The notes: generated by a model from the sequence alone, not told the origin. A stretch of DNA of 64,000 nt from Marivita sp. (GCF_020055635.1 NZ_JAIPUT010000001.1:183275-247274); one strand, 5' to 3'. Positions 45,672 through 54,342 are shown, counted from the first letter of the stretch. Numbers and translations are program-made.

Positions 45672-46313
45672 ATGGCAACGGCGGAGGCGAAAATCCGGAA
45701 GGGCCGCAAGTTCGACCAGGTTGTCGAAGGCGCGCGCGAGGTGTTTCTGCGCGACGGTTTCGAAGGCGCCAGCGTCGATGACATCGCGCGTGTGGCGGGT
45801 GTGTCCAAGGCCACGCTTTACAGCTATTTCCCGGACAAACGCCTGCTGTTCATGGAGGTCGCCACCCGGCAATGCAAGGAGCAGGCCCGGACCTCGATCG
45901 AAAGCATCGACAGCTCGCGCCCCCCTCAGGAGGTCTTGTCACGGGTCGCGGACCAGTTCCTCGGCTTCATCTATTCGGACATGGGTCAGAGGATCTTTCG
46001 GATCTGCGTCGCCGAGGCCGACCGCTTTCCGCAACTCGGGCAGGAATTCTACCACTCCGGACCGATGATCATGCGCGCAGCGCTGGTCGATTACCTGCGC
46101 CAGGCCGCCGAGCGCGGCGAGCTCCGGATCGAGGATTTCGACCTTGCGGCCGACCAGTTCGCCGAACTGTGCAAGGCCGACCTTTGGCCGAAACTGGTGT
46201 TCGGGATCATCCAGACCGTTCCGAAGGACGAAAAGGCCCGCGTCATCGACGGGGCCGTCAGGACGTTTCTGGCCCGTTACGGGGCCGGGGACGCCGATTT
46301 CAGGACGGACTGA
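45672..46313 (+). CDS. TetR-family transcriptional regulator
   Basis: 213 residues from ATG 45672 (AAGGGG five bases before; GTG 45666 is the alternative). Helix-turn-helix FDQVVEGAREVFLRDGFEGASVDDIARVAGVSKATLYSYFPDK is clear. The ligand domain resembles no subgroup I can name. Its gene is divergent from the iron exporter; its last 37 bases overlap the 3' end of the B12-binding gene on the other strand. Confidence 0.9.
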   Translation: MATAEAKIRKGRKFDQVVEGAREVFLRDGFEGASVDDIARVAGVSKATLYSYFPDKRLLFMEVATRQCKEQARTSIESIDSSRPPQEVLSRVADQFLGFIYSDMGQRIFRICVAEADRFPQLGQEFYHSGPMIMRAALVDYLRQAAERGELRIEDFDLAADQFAELCKADLWPKLVFGIIQTVPKDEKARVIDGAVRTFLARYGAGDADFRTD

Positions 46314-47092
46314 TACAACGCCTCTAGGGTGTCCAGACATTGATCCAGCGACGTGGCTGCGGCATCGGCGCCGGTTCTCAGGGCAATGTCCTTTTCGATC
46401 TGCACGATGTTTCCGCTGATGAAGATCAGCGACCGCGGCGCGGCGATTCGCAGTTCGACGATGGTGCGCGCCAGCGATCTGACGTGATCCGCCCCCGAGG
46501 CCGACAATCCGATGATCGGATATCCGCCATCATGCGCGATCTGGCAAAGCTCGGATTCGCTGCGTCCGATCCGCAGGTCGATGCCCCAGCCCTTTTCGCG
46601 CAGGATGTCCGCCGCCATGGTCACGCCCAGCACGTGCTGTTCGCCGGGCACCGCAGCGAACAGGGCTTCGCGATGGCCACGCACCGGGACCGGCGGAGTC
46701 AGCCTGCCGATGTCCCGCAGCATGTGCAGCATGCGCCCGGCGGCAATCGCCATGTCGCTGAAATGGATGATGTCCTGTTCCCACCATTCGCCCAATCGCA
46801 GCGCGGCAGCGGCGATGTAGTTCAGGCACAATGTCTTGTGGTCGGCGCCGCGCTCATGCGCGCGGCTGAGGATGCGTTTCGCTTCTTCAGCGGTGGGATC
46901 CACGAGGGCGATGCAGAACGCATCGAGATTGATGTCGCTGATATCCGGCGGCGCCTGGCGCGAGATACAGGACAGCCGGTTTATCACTTCCTGCGCCATC
47001 ACAAGCAGGGAAGCATCGGAAAGTCGCCGTTCCTGGCCATGGGCGTCGTCGTCGATGGCACGCACCACGATAGGTATATCAATTGTCAACAT
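46277..47092 (-). CDS. cobalamin-binding protein, AerR/PpaA-like
   Basis: 271 residues from ATG 47092. N-terminal helical part, then B12-binding fold with GEQHVLGVTMAADILREKGWGIDLR, keeping His in an E-x-H-x-x-G version of the DxHxxG motif. This is similar to AerR and PpaA, light/oxygen-linked anti-repressors of photosynthesis genes in purple bacteria. No photosynthesis genes are in the window. The overlap with the convergent TetR gene is 37 bases. Confidence 0.8.
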   Translation of the reverse strand: MLTIDIPIVVRAIDDDAHGQERRLSDASLLVMAQEVINRLSCISRQAPPDISDINLDAFCIALVDPTAEEAKRILSRAHERGADHKTLCLNYIAAAALRLGEWWEQDIIHFSDMAIAAGRMLHMLRDIGRLTPPVPVRGHREALFAAVPGEQHVLGVTMAADILREKGWGIDLRIGRSESELCQIAHDGGYPIIGLSASGADHVRSLARTIVELRIAAPRSLIFISGNIVQIEKDIALRTGADAAATSLDQCLDTLEALYQSVLKSASPAP

Positions 47093-47213
47093 AGTATGGT
47101 CCCCAACGCGCCAAGCGCAGAAACCCCTCGTCCCCGAAACCGAGCATGGCATGGCAGGGATAATCCTGCAATGACCGTTCTGCATGCGCTGCAAGACCGG
47201 TCTCCAGGACGGA

Positions 47214-47924
47214 TCAATCCCGCCGACGGACCATCAGCTGGTTGTTCGATCCGCGCTTGACCTCCAGCACCTTCATGTCAGCCACCAGATCGCTGAGCTT
47301 GCGCTTGCCATAGGTGCGGGTGTCGAAGTCCGGATTGGCCGACACGATGTGCTGACCCAACTGGCCCAGGCGGTACCATTCCTCGTCCTGGTCGATCGCG
47401 TCCATCGCCTTGAGGATGAGGTTGCGCGCCTCGTTCAGATTGCCCTTCTTCGCGGGTTTGGTTTCGGTGCTGTCCGTCTCGGGCCCGTCCGCAAGGTTTT
47501 CCAGGAAAATGAACCGCTTGCAGGCGCGCCGGAACGCTTCGGGGGTTTTCTGCATTCCCATTCCGTAGACGCCAAGACCCTGTTCCCGAAGCCGCTGCGC
47601 CAGGCGGGTGAAATCGCTGTCGGAACTGACCAGAACGAACCCGTCGAACCGTCCGGTATGCATCAGGTCCATCGCGTCGATCACCAGCGCGATATCGCTG
47701 GCGTTCTTGCCGACCGTGTTGGCGGGCTGATGGTGCGGAACAAGCCCGAATTCAGCCTGAACCTTGGACCATCCGGACATCTGCTGGCTGGAAAAGTCGC
47801 CATAGCACCGGCGCACACTCGCCTCGCCCAGGGATGCGATCTCCTCGAAAAGCGCCCGGGCATATTTCGGAGAGGTGTTGTCCGCGTCGATCAGGACAGC
47901 AAGCAGGGCGGGATTCTCAGCCAT
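47214..47924 (-). CDS. NYN nuclease-like protein with OST-HTH/LOTUS domain
   Basis: 236 residues from ATG 47924 (AAGGGG upstream). The PIN/NYN part has LLAVLIDADNTSPKYARALFEEIA, HHQPANTVGKNASDIALVIDAMDLM and VLVSSDSDFTRLAQRLRE, supplying the four expected acidic residues. The C-terminal 70 residues (WYRLGQLGQHIVSANPDFDTRTYGKRKLSDLVADMKVLEVKRGSNNQLMV) are a LOTUS domain. Probably an RNase with an RNA-binding module; the target is unknown. Confidence 0.92.
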   Translation of the reverse strand: MAENPALLAVLIDADNTSPKYARALFEEIASLGEASVRRCYGDFSSQQMSGWSKVQAEFGLVPHHQPANTVGKNASDIALVIDAMDLMHTGRFDGFVLVSSDSDFTRLAQRLREQGLGVYGMGMQKTPEAFRRACKRFIFLENLADGPETDSTETKPAKKGNLNEARNLILKAMDAIDQDEEWYRLGQLGQHIVSANPDFDTRTYGKRKLSDLVADMKVLEVKRGSNNQLMVRRRD

Positions 47925-48015
47925 GGTCTGGCCCCTTTTCAGTTTTGGCGCCGGATTCGACATCGCCGGATGGCATGTCGGGGGCGGCGGCGGTCTGCCA
48001 CCGCCCTGTCACGGA

Positions 48016-49824
48016 TCACTGACCCAGTGCAATGCCCTCGCGGCGTGGATCTGCGCCACCGGACAGCGTTTCGCCCACCGCAATGGCGTGCAGGCCGGAA
48101 TTGAGGTCGCGCACGTTCACCTCGAAGCCAAGATCGGTCAGGGCGGTTTCCAGATCGGCCGCCGTGGTGCCGGCCTCGATGTCATAGGTTCCGAACCGGT
48201 TGACCAGATGCGGCATCGACACCGCCTCCTGCACGTTCATGCCCCAGTCCACGTGCGCGATGATCCCCTGTGCAACATAGCCGATGATGCGGCTGCCGCC
48301 CGGGGAGCCGATCACCAGCGACGGTGCGCCGTCGGTCATCACGATGGTCGGAGCCATCGACGACCGGGGCCGCTTGCCCGGTTCCAGCCGGTTGGCAATG
48401 GGCCGACCGTCGCTGTGGGTGCTGAACGAAAAGTCGGTCAGTTCATTGTTGAGCAGGAAGCCCCGCACGAACAGGCGCGACCCGAACCCGTTCTCGATCG
48501 TCGTCGTCATCGAAAGAGCGTTGCCATGGCTGTCCACGATCGAGATATGCGAGGTCGAGGGCAGCTCGAGGCTCGCGTCCGGCGCAAGATCAATCGCGTG
48601 ATCCCATTCCGGGTTGCCGGGAGACACCTCGGGCAGCGCGTCATCGCCGCTCAGAAGCTGACCGCGTTGTTCAAGATACTCCGGCGCGACAAGGCCCTTG
48701 GTCGGCATCGGCACGTAATCGGTATCGGCCATGTAAAGCCCGCGATCAGCAAAGGCGAGCCGCGACGCATCACCGATCAGCCGCCACGCCTCGGCGCTGT
48801 CCGGACCAAGCGCGGCAAGGTCATAGCCGTCGAGCATGCCAAGGATCTGCCCGACCGTCAGCGCGCCCGAGGACGGCGGGCCCATGCCGCAGACGTCATG
48901 CGCGCGGTAGGGTACGCAGACCGGCGCGCGCTCCTTCACCTCGTAAAGCGCCAGATCGGCGCGGGACAGAAGACCGGGATTGCCCGCCGCCGTGCGCACC
49001 GTCGCCACGATGTCCGACGCAATCGGGCCGGTGTAGAAGACATCCGCACCCTCGGCGGCGATCTGGCGCAGCGTGTCGGCGTAGTCGGGATTGGTCAGCG
49101 TGTCGCCTTCCGCAATCGGGTCTCCGCCGGGAAAGAAATACTCCTGCGTTGCGCGGAACCGGCCCAGCCGGTCCACATCTCCGGCCACAAGGTCGGCAAG
49201 GCGCGGCGACACGGTGAACCCGCCCTCGGCCAGGTCGATCGCCTCGGCAAAGAGGCCCGCCCAATCGGACTGCCCCCACTTGTCATGTGCCGCCTGCATC
49301 AGCGCCGGTGTCCCCGGCGTGCCGACCGACCGTCCACCGACAACCGCATCGAAAAACCCCATGGTTTCGCCGTCGTCGGTCTGGAACAATGTCGGCGTCG
49401 CTTCAAGCGGCGCGGTCTCGCGCCCGTCCAGCGTGGTCACCTCGCCACTGTCGGCGTCGTACCAGACAAGAAACGCACCGCCTCCAAGGCCGGAACTCTG
49501 CGGCTCGACCAGACCCAGCACCGCCTGCACGGCGACCATCGCATCGGCGGCCGTTCCGCCCTCGCGCAGAACCCGCGCCCCGGCCTCGACCGCCAGCGGA
49601 TTGGCCGCGACAACCATCCAGTCCTCGGCCTCGACGGGGGTGCCGGCGCCCTTGAGGACAAGCGCATCTGTCGCCGCTTGCGACAGGCCACCAAATGCGG
49701 TCGTGGTATCGGTCGCGGCTTCCGGTGCGACGGCGTCTGCGGTCTGTTGCGCAGCGGCCGGAGCGAGGCTGCCCAAAACAAGAGCGGCAGAGACTGCAAG
49801 AGGGGTTCTGGAGTGAAACATCAT
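48016..49824 (-). CDS. ggt: gamma-glutamyltransferase
   Basis: 602 residues from ATG 49824 (AAGGA upstream; ATG 49821 is possible). Signal peptide (PLAVSAALVLGSLAPAAA) gives a periplasmic enzyme. It self-cleaves before the Thr of PSTSHISIVDSHGNALSMTT; the G-loop SPGGSRI and EPQSSGLGGGAFLVW are typical. It cuts glutathione and transfers gamma-glutamyl groups. There are no Cys residues near the active site that are unusual. Monocistronic, followed by the NYN gene on the same strand. Confidence 0.96.
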   Translation of the reverse strand: MMFHSRTPLAVSAALVLGSLAPAAAQQTADAVAPEAATDTTTAFGGLSQAATDALVLKGAGTPVEAEDWMVVAANPLAVEAGARVLREGGTAADAMVAVQAVLGLVEPQSSGLGGGAFLVWYDADSGEVTTLDGRETAPLEATPTLFQTDDGETMGFFDAVVGGRSVGTPGTPALMQAAHDKWGQSDWAGLFAEAIDLAEGGFTVSPRLADLVAGDVDRLGRFRATQEYFFPGGDPIAEGDTLTNPDYADTLRQIAAEGADVFYTGPIASDIVATVRTAAGNPGLLSRADLALYEVKERAPVCVPYRAHDVCGMGPPSSGALTVGQILGMLDGYDLAALGPDSAEAWRLIGDASRLAFADRGLYMADTDYVPMPTKGLVAPEYLEQRGQLLSGDDALPEVSPGNPEWDHAIDLAPDASLELPSTSHISIVDSHGNALSMTTTIENGFGSRLFVRGFLLNNELTDFSFSTHSDGRPIANRLEPGKRPRSSMAPTIVMTDGAPSLVIGSPGGSRIIGYVAQGIIAHVDWGMNVQEAVSMPHLVNRFGTYDIEAGTTAADLETALTDLGFEVNVRDLNSGLHAIAVGETLSGGADPRREGIALGQ

Positions 49825-49924
49825 GGTTCTGATCCTTTTCCTGAAGGGAAAGCGCCTTGCGCCCATTAAAGCCGGCCACGCGCCCATGAGATCAAAGGGG
49901 CGCGCGGCCCCTTCGGTTCCGGTA

Positions 49925-51037
49925 TCAGTAAAGCACCACCGACCGGATGCTTTCGCCGGCATGCATCAGGTCAAAGCCCTTGTTGATGTCGTCGAGCGAC
50001 ATGGTGTGGGTGATCATCGGATCGATCTCGATCTTGCCCTCCATGTACCAGTCGACGATCTTGGGCACATCGGTGCGCCCGCGCGCGCCGCCAAAGGCCG
50101 TGCCTTTCCACGTCCGCCCGGTGACAAGCTGAAACGGCCGCGTGGCGATCTCGGCGCCTGCAGGGGCCACGCCGATGATGATGCTCTCGCCCCATCCCTT
50201 GTGCGCGCATTCCAGCGCGTCGCGCATGACCTGTACGTTGCCGGTGGCATCGAACGTGTAATCCGCGCCGCCCTTGGTCAGGTTCACGAGATACGGCACC
50301 AGGTCGCCCTCGACCTCCTTGGGATTGACGAAATCCGTCATGCCAAAGCGTGTCGCCATCTCGACCTTGTCGGGGTTGATGTCGACACCGACGATCTGAT
50401 CCGCACCGGCAAGGCGCAGGCCCTGAATGACGTTGAGGCCAATGCCGCCCAGACCGAACACGATGGCGCGGCTGCCGATCTCGACCTTGGCGGTGTTGAT
50501 GACGGCACCGACACCCGTGGTCACGCCGCAACCGATATAGCACACCTTGTCGAACGGCGCGTCCTCGCGGATTTTCGCCAGCGCGATTTCCGGCAGGACC
50601 GTGTGGTTCGAAAAGGTCGAACAGCCCATGTAATGCAGGATCGGATCGCCATCCAGCGTGCTGAACCGCGACGTTCCATCCGGCATCACACCCTTGCCCT
50701 GGGTTTCGCGGATCGACTGGCAGAGATTGGTCTTGGGATGCAGGCAGTAATCGCATTCCCGGCATTCCGGCGTGTAAAGCGGGATCACGTGATCGCCCGG
50801 TTTCAGGCTGGTCACACCCGCGCCCACCTCGAGAACCACGCCCGCGCCCTCATGACCGAGAATCGCCGGGAAGATACCTTCGGGGTCGGCCCCGGAACGG
50901 GTGAATTCGTCTGTATGGCAAATGCCCGTGGCCTTGATTTCGACCAGCACCTCACCGGCGCGGGGACCATCAAGGTTCACGTCCATGATTTCCAGTGGCT
51001 TGCCGGCTTGAACGGCAACTGCGGCGCGTGTGCGCAT
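49925..51037 (-). CDS. adhC: S-(hydroxymethyl)glutathione dehydrogenase (class III ADH)
   Basis: 370 residues from ATG 51037 (GGAGAG upstream). Catalytic zinc ligand Cys40 (TGICHTDEF), GHEGAGVV, the structural zinc cluster [15 protein letters not shown], and the NAD loop FGLGGIGL. It oxidises the formaldehyde-glutathione adduct. A separate S-formylglutathione hydrolase is not adjacent. Divergent from the I78 inhibitor gene (89 bases). Confidence 0.96.
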   Translation of the reverse strand: MRTRAAVAVQAGKPLEIMDVNLDGPRAGEVLVEIKATGICHTDEFTRSGADPEGIFPAILGHEGAGVVLEVGAGVTSLKPGDHVIPLYTPECRECDYCLHPKTNLCQSIRETQGKGVMPDGTSRFSTLDGDPILHYMGCSTFSNHTVLPEIALAKIREDAPFDKVCYIGCGVTTGVGAVINTAKVEIGSRAIVFGLGGIGLNVIQGLRLAGADQIVGVDINPDKVEMATRFGMTDFVNPKEVEGDLVPYLVNLTKGGADYTFDATGNVQVMRDALECAHKGWGESIIIGVAPAGAEIATRPFQLVTGRTWKGTAFGGARGRTDVPKIVDWYMEGKIEIDPMITHTMSLDDINKGFDLMHAGESIRSVVLY

Positions 51038-51125
51038 GATGACTCTCCCTCGATTTGTTTTTCGAAACCTTGCGGGAAAGCTCCGGGTTTGCAAGCATTG
51101 GCTTGGATATTGGAAAGGTTTCTCA

Positions 51126-51392
51126 ATGCGGATTTTTTGTATCTTGGGTCTTTGTCTGGGTCTGGCGGGCTGTCAGGAAACCATCGTGGCGGAACAGCCC
51201 GCCGCCTCCTGTGGGGCCGATGACATGTCCCACCTGATGGGGCTGCAACGCGCTCAACTGGAAAGCATCGCCTTCACGCAACCGCATCGCATCCTTGGCC
51301 CCGACGACGCGGCCACGATGGATTTCCGCGGCGATCGGGTGAATTTCGAGCTGGATGACAGCGGCACGGTGGAGCGCATCTATTGCGGCTGA
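51126..51392 (+). CDS. I78-family peptidase inhibitor lipoprotein
   Basis: 88 residues from ATG 51126. It has a lipobox signal peptide ending LAGC (Cys at 16), then [15 protein letters not shown] and [22 protein letters not shown], the standard I78 layout with an R-x-x-F/Y-C end. Members inhibit subtilisin-like proteases. The imuB gene follows after 102 bases with its own SOS box. Confidence 0.88.
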   Translation: MRIFCILGLCLGLAGCQETIVAEQPAASCGADDMSHLMGLQRAQLESIAFTQPHRILGPDDAATMDFRGDRVNFELDDSGTVERIYCG

Positions 51393-51460
51393 TCCCGTAG
51401 CGGCAGGCGCGATCCGCAGGCGCGCTGGGATCTCGACTCGTCGGGGTGCAAGGGTGTATG

Positions 51461-51475
51461 GAACAAAAGAAGAAC
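51461..51475 (+). promoter_or_regulatory. LexA (SOS) box of imuB
   Basis: GAAC-AAAAGAA-GAAC is a perfect match to the alphaproteobacterial direct-repeat SOS box GAAC-N7-GAAC (reverse of GTTC-N7-GTTC). It ends 19 bases before the imuB ATG at 51495, so LexA would block imuB transcription until DNA damage. Confidence 0.82.
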
Positions 51476-51494
51476 AAACGCTGCCGCGAGTCTC

Positions 51495-53162
51495 ATGATC
51501 AACCGTCGTATCCTGTCCATCTGGTTTCCCCGGCTGGCCGCCGAACGCCATATCCGGCGCGACCCCAACCTGGGCGAGGTGCCCTTTGTCGTGGTGCGCG
51601 ATGTCGGGCAGGCGCAGGTGCTGGCGTCGCTGTCGCCGCTCGCGCAGGCTGCGGGATTGTACGAGGGCCAGCCGCTGCGCGATGCCCATGCCATGTGCGC
51701 CGACCTGCTCACCCGGCTGTCGAACCGCCATGCCGAGGCGGCGTTCCTGGGTGTGCTGCATCGCTGGGCGGGCAAGTTTTCGCCCTGGGTCGCGCGCGAG
51801 GAACCCGATGCGCTGGTGATCGACCTGACCGGCTGTGCGCATCTCTTCGGCGGCGAGGAACAACTGGCGCTCCAGGTCGAACAGGATTGCGTCGACCTGG
51901 GACTCACGGTGCAGCTTGGCATCGCCGACACTCTGGGGGGCGCATGGGCGCTGGCGCGGTTCGGCGGCGGGCAGGGCGGCGAGCACCACCGAAGCGGCGA
52001 TGCGATCGACCAAGAGGCCCGCGCGACCCGGTCCCGTGCAGGCAAACGGCGGCACTGGGAACGCGGCGGGGCTGCCCCGTCGGTGACGCTGTCCGCTGTG
52101 CAGGGCCGCGCCCGCATCGCCGCGCCGGGCGAAACCTACGCCGCGCTTGCTCCCCTGCCGATTGCCGCGCTCCGGCTGGACGATCATGCGATGAAACAGC
52201 TGTCCCGGCTGGGCCTGCGCCGGGTGAAAGACCTTGTAGACCAACCGCGCGCGGGATTGGTGCGGCGCTTTGGGCGCGGGCTGGTGGCGCGGCTGGATCA
52301 GGCGCTGGGCGCGTTGCCCGAACCGGTCAGCCCGGCCCCGCCGCCCGACCGCTTTGCCACCCGCATGAGCCTGCCCGACCCCATCGGCCTCGAGGACGAC
52401 GTGATGGCGGCCATCGACCGGATGCTGCCCCGCCTCTGTGCCGCGCTGAACAAGAAGGGGCGCGGCGCACGCACCCTGCGGTTAGAGGCGTATCGCGCCG
52501 ACGGGACGATGCAGTGGATGAACGTCACGATGGCCAAGCCCTCGGACGACCCCGATCATATCCGCCCGCTCTTGCGGCTCAAGGTCGAGGATCTGGATGC
52601 GGGTTACGGCATCGACATGCTGCGGCTCGAGGCGGTGCTGCACGAACCCATCCACCTGCGCACGGCGTCCGGACATCTCGAAGCGGCCGAGGCAGGGCGG
52701 GCCCGCATGGCGGGGCCGAAACCCGGATCGCTGGACAGGCTGATCGGGCGGCTGGGCACCCGTCTGGGGATGGAGTCGATCACCCGCGTGGAGCCCGCCG
52801 ACAGCCATATTCCGGAAAAGACATGGGTCACGGTGGCGGCGGCGTGGTCGGAACCGGTAAAGCACTGGCCCGAAAGGACCAAATCCCGCCCGCTGCGGAT
52901 GTGGGCCCCGGAACCCGTGATGGTCGCGGATGTGCCGCGCCTGCCCGAGACCTTCCGCTGGCGGGGGCGCGATCACCGTGTCCATAGCACCCGCGGCCCC
53001 GAACGCATCGCGCCCGAATGGTGGCTCGACGATCCGGCCTGGCGCAGCGGCCAGCGCGATTACTGGGAAGTGATCACCGACGAAGGCCACCGCCTCTGGC
53101 TGTTCTACGCGCATGGGGCGGCGAAATCCTCGGGCTGGTTCTGCCAGGGCGCGTTTGCCTGA
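51495..53162 (+). CDS. imuB: Y-family polymerase-like protein ImuB
   Basis: 555 residues. ImuB signatures: ILSIWFPRLAAERHIRRDP at the start, LVIDLTGCAHLFGGEEQLALQVEQD, and the tail RGRDHRVHSTRGPERIAPEWWLDDPAWRSGQRDYWEV. The acidic residues needed for polymerisation are absent (W-F where polymerases have the catalytic Asp in HIDMD), as in all ImuB. ImuB normally acts with ImuA and DnaE2 in SOS mutagenesis and recruits the beta clamp; neither partner is next to it. The SOS box lies just upstream. Confidence 0.93.
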   Translation: MINRRILSIWFPRLAAERHIRRDPNLGEVPFVVVRDVGQAQVLASLSPLAQAAGLYEGQPLRDAHAMCADLLTRLSNRHAEAAFLGVLHRWAGKFSPWVAREEPDALVIDLTGCAHLFGGEEQLALQVEQDCVDLGLTVQLGIADTLGGAWALARFGGGQGGEHHRSGDAIDQEARATRSRAGKRRHWERGGAAPSVTLSAVQGRARIAAPGETYAALAPLPIAALRLDDHAMKQLSRLGLRRVKDLVDQPRAGLVRRFGRGLVARLDQALGALPEPVSPAPPPDRFATRMSLPDPIGLEDDVMAAIDRMLPRLCAALNKKGRGARTLRLEAYRADGTMQWMNVTMAKPSDDPDHIRPLLRLKVEDLDAGYGIDMLRLEAVLHEPIHLRTASGHLEAAEAGRARMAGPKPGSLDRLIGRLGTRLGMESITRVEPADSHIPEKTWVTVAAAWSEPVKHWPERTKSRPLRMWAPEPVMVADVPRLPETFRWRGRDHRVHSTRGPERIAPEWWLDDPAWRSGQRDYWEVITDEGHRLWLFYAHGAAKSSGWFCQGAFA

Positions 53163-53168
53163 CATGTA

Positions 53169-53194
53169 AAAATATTCTCAGATATGAATATTTT
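53169..53194 (+). promoter_or_regulatory. inverted repeat AAAATATTC-N8-GAATATTTT upstream of DsrE gene
   Basis: Both nine-base arms are exact complements and the core is ATTC-N8-GAAT. That is the spacing I recall for the persulfide-responsive ArsR repressors SqrR and BigR. The element ends 64 bases before the DsrE-like start at 53259, where a repressor would block transcription. No sqrR/bigR gene is in the window. Confidence 0.55.
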
Positions 53195-53258
53195 GTTGCT
53201 ACGGCGATGTCCGTTTGGCAGGCTGGACAAGAAGATTGTCTCAGGGAGGAAAAACGAG

Positions 53259-53714
53259 ATGACACTTAATCCGATGCGGGCCATCGCGCGGCTTTTCATG
53301 GCCGCCGCCGCACTGATGCTTGGAGCGCATCTGGCCTATGCCGAAACGCCCAACAAGGTGGCCATTCATGTCGATGAGGAAAGCATCCAGACCATGAACA
53401 TGGCGCTGAACAACGCCCAGAACATCGCGGCCCATTACGAAGCGCAAGGCGAAGAGGTGATCATCGAAATCGTCACCTACGGACCGGGCCTGCACATGCT
53501 GCGCTCGGACACGTCGCCCGTGGCTCAGCGGATTTCGGTCATGGCCCTGGAGATGGACAACATTTCGTTTTCGGCCTGTCTCAACACGGTCGAAGCCATG
53601 AAGCAGAAATCACAAAAGGATGTCCCGCTTCTCAGCGAAGCTGTCGTGGTGCCCTCTGGCGCAGTCCGCTTGATGGAGTTGCAACAGCAAGGGTATTCCT
53701 ATCTCAGGCCGTGA
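53259..53714 (+). CDS. DsrE/DsrF-like exported protein
   Basis: 151 residues from ATG 53259 (GGGAGGA upstream). Signal peptide ends LGAHLAYA. The mature part fits the DsrE/F-like fold: KVAIHVDEESIQTMNMALNNAQNIAAHYEAQGEEVIIEIVTYGPGLHMLRSD and FSACLNTVEAMKQKSQKDVPLLSEAVVVPSGAVRLMELQQQGYSYLRP. One Cys (in FSACLNT) sits in a position used for persulfide chemistry in the family. Likely periplasmic sulfur carrier or sensor. See upstream inverted repeat for control. Confidence 0.85.
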   Translation: MTLNPMRAIARLFMAAAALMLGAHLAYAETPNKVAIHVDEESIQTMNMALNNAQNIAAHYEAQGEEVIIEIVTYGPGLHMLRSDTSPVAQRISVMALEMDNISFSACLNTVEAMKQKSQKDVPLLSEAVVVPSGAVRLMELQQQGYSYLRP

Positions 53715-53862
53715 AGCAGGACCGGCCTGCACGCAAGATCTCGCGAAACAGGAGTGTTAACAGTAGGTTAAAAGGTCCGAACCGGCCCGAATGTTTCGCG
53801 CGCGAAACAATAGGACCAGATCGGACCCATTCCTTTGTCGGCCGGCGTCCGGATCAGGATCG
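53715..53862. other. convergent intergenic region with nested palindromes and a CtrA-like site
   Basis: 148 bases. It holds TTAA-N7-TTAA (53757-53771), the arrangement of a CtrA site; an 18-base perfect palindrome TGTTTCGCGCGCGAAACA (53792-53809); the same right half CGCGAAACA again at 53742-53750; and an outer inverted repeat GGTCCGA (53774-53780) / TCGGACC (53821-53827). No open reading frame of note. Confidence 0.5.
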
Positions 53863-54045
53863 TCAGCTTTGGTTCGCACCGCGCATCTGGCGGATGCTGC
53901 CGCGGATCGTGCGCCAATACGCGGCTTCCTTCTCGTCTCCGGCATCGCGGTATTGATGTTCGCGTTGCGCGGCCTCGAATTCCGCCTTGTCGCCGCGCGC
54001 GCGGTACAGGGCATGTGCGATTTCACTGGCTTTCATGACGTCCAT
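53863..54045 (-). CDS. small hypothetical protein (60 residues)
   Basis: Starts at ATG 54045 behind AAAGGAGG, five bases before it, the strongest ribosome site nearby. Sequence MDVMKASEIAHALYRARGDKAEFEAAQREHQYRDAGDEKEAAYWRTIRGSIRQMRGANQS is charged, helical and soluble with no cysteine; it resembles small conserved Rhodobacteraceae proteins I have seen annotated as hypothetical. Divergent from the DUF2794 gene; no function can be offered. Confidence 0.7.
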   Translation of the reverse strand: MDVMKASEIAHALYRARGDKAEFEAAQREHQYRDAGDEKEAAYWRTIRGSIRQMRGANQS

Positions 54046-54342
54046 GGGGTCCTCCTTTGCCTTTCCAAGCGATCACGCGCCTGACATGACGAAAGCTGGC
54101 ATATCGAGTGCCCGTGACCAGCTTGCTGTCAGGCATCGTGCAGGCATCGCGGCCCCGTGGGTGGCAAAACCACCCCTCGCGATGCTGGTCGAACATACAC
54201 GCTCCGGCGCTCTGGATCAAATCAACGTTGACCCTCGGCCAATGATCGCGCGCGGTCCTGCGGGGGGGCGAATTTGCAACTCTGGCCTGTCGGGCCGGTC
54301 AAAATGCTTGATTTCGTCCCGAAGCTGCACACATCATTACTC
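54046..54342. other. intergenic region with long hairpin
   Basis: 297 bases between divergent starts. GCATCGCG (54144-54151) pairs with CGCGATGC (54178-54185), and inside GGGTGG (54159-54164) pairs with CCACCC (54170-54175) round CAAAA, a 42-base stem-loop. AGGCATCG is also repeated at 54131 and 54142. I see no further gene. Confidence 0.5.

Noticed and set aside
53792..53809. Canonical parS site
   Set aside because: Arms agree with TGTTTC/GAAACA but the middle is six bases (GCGCGC) and not the four-base ACGT of parS, so ParB binding is uncertain.
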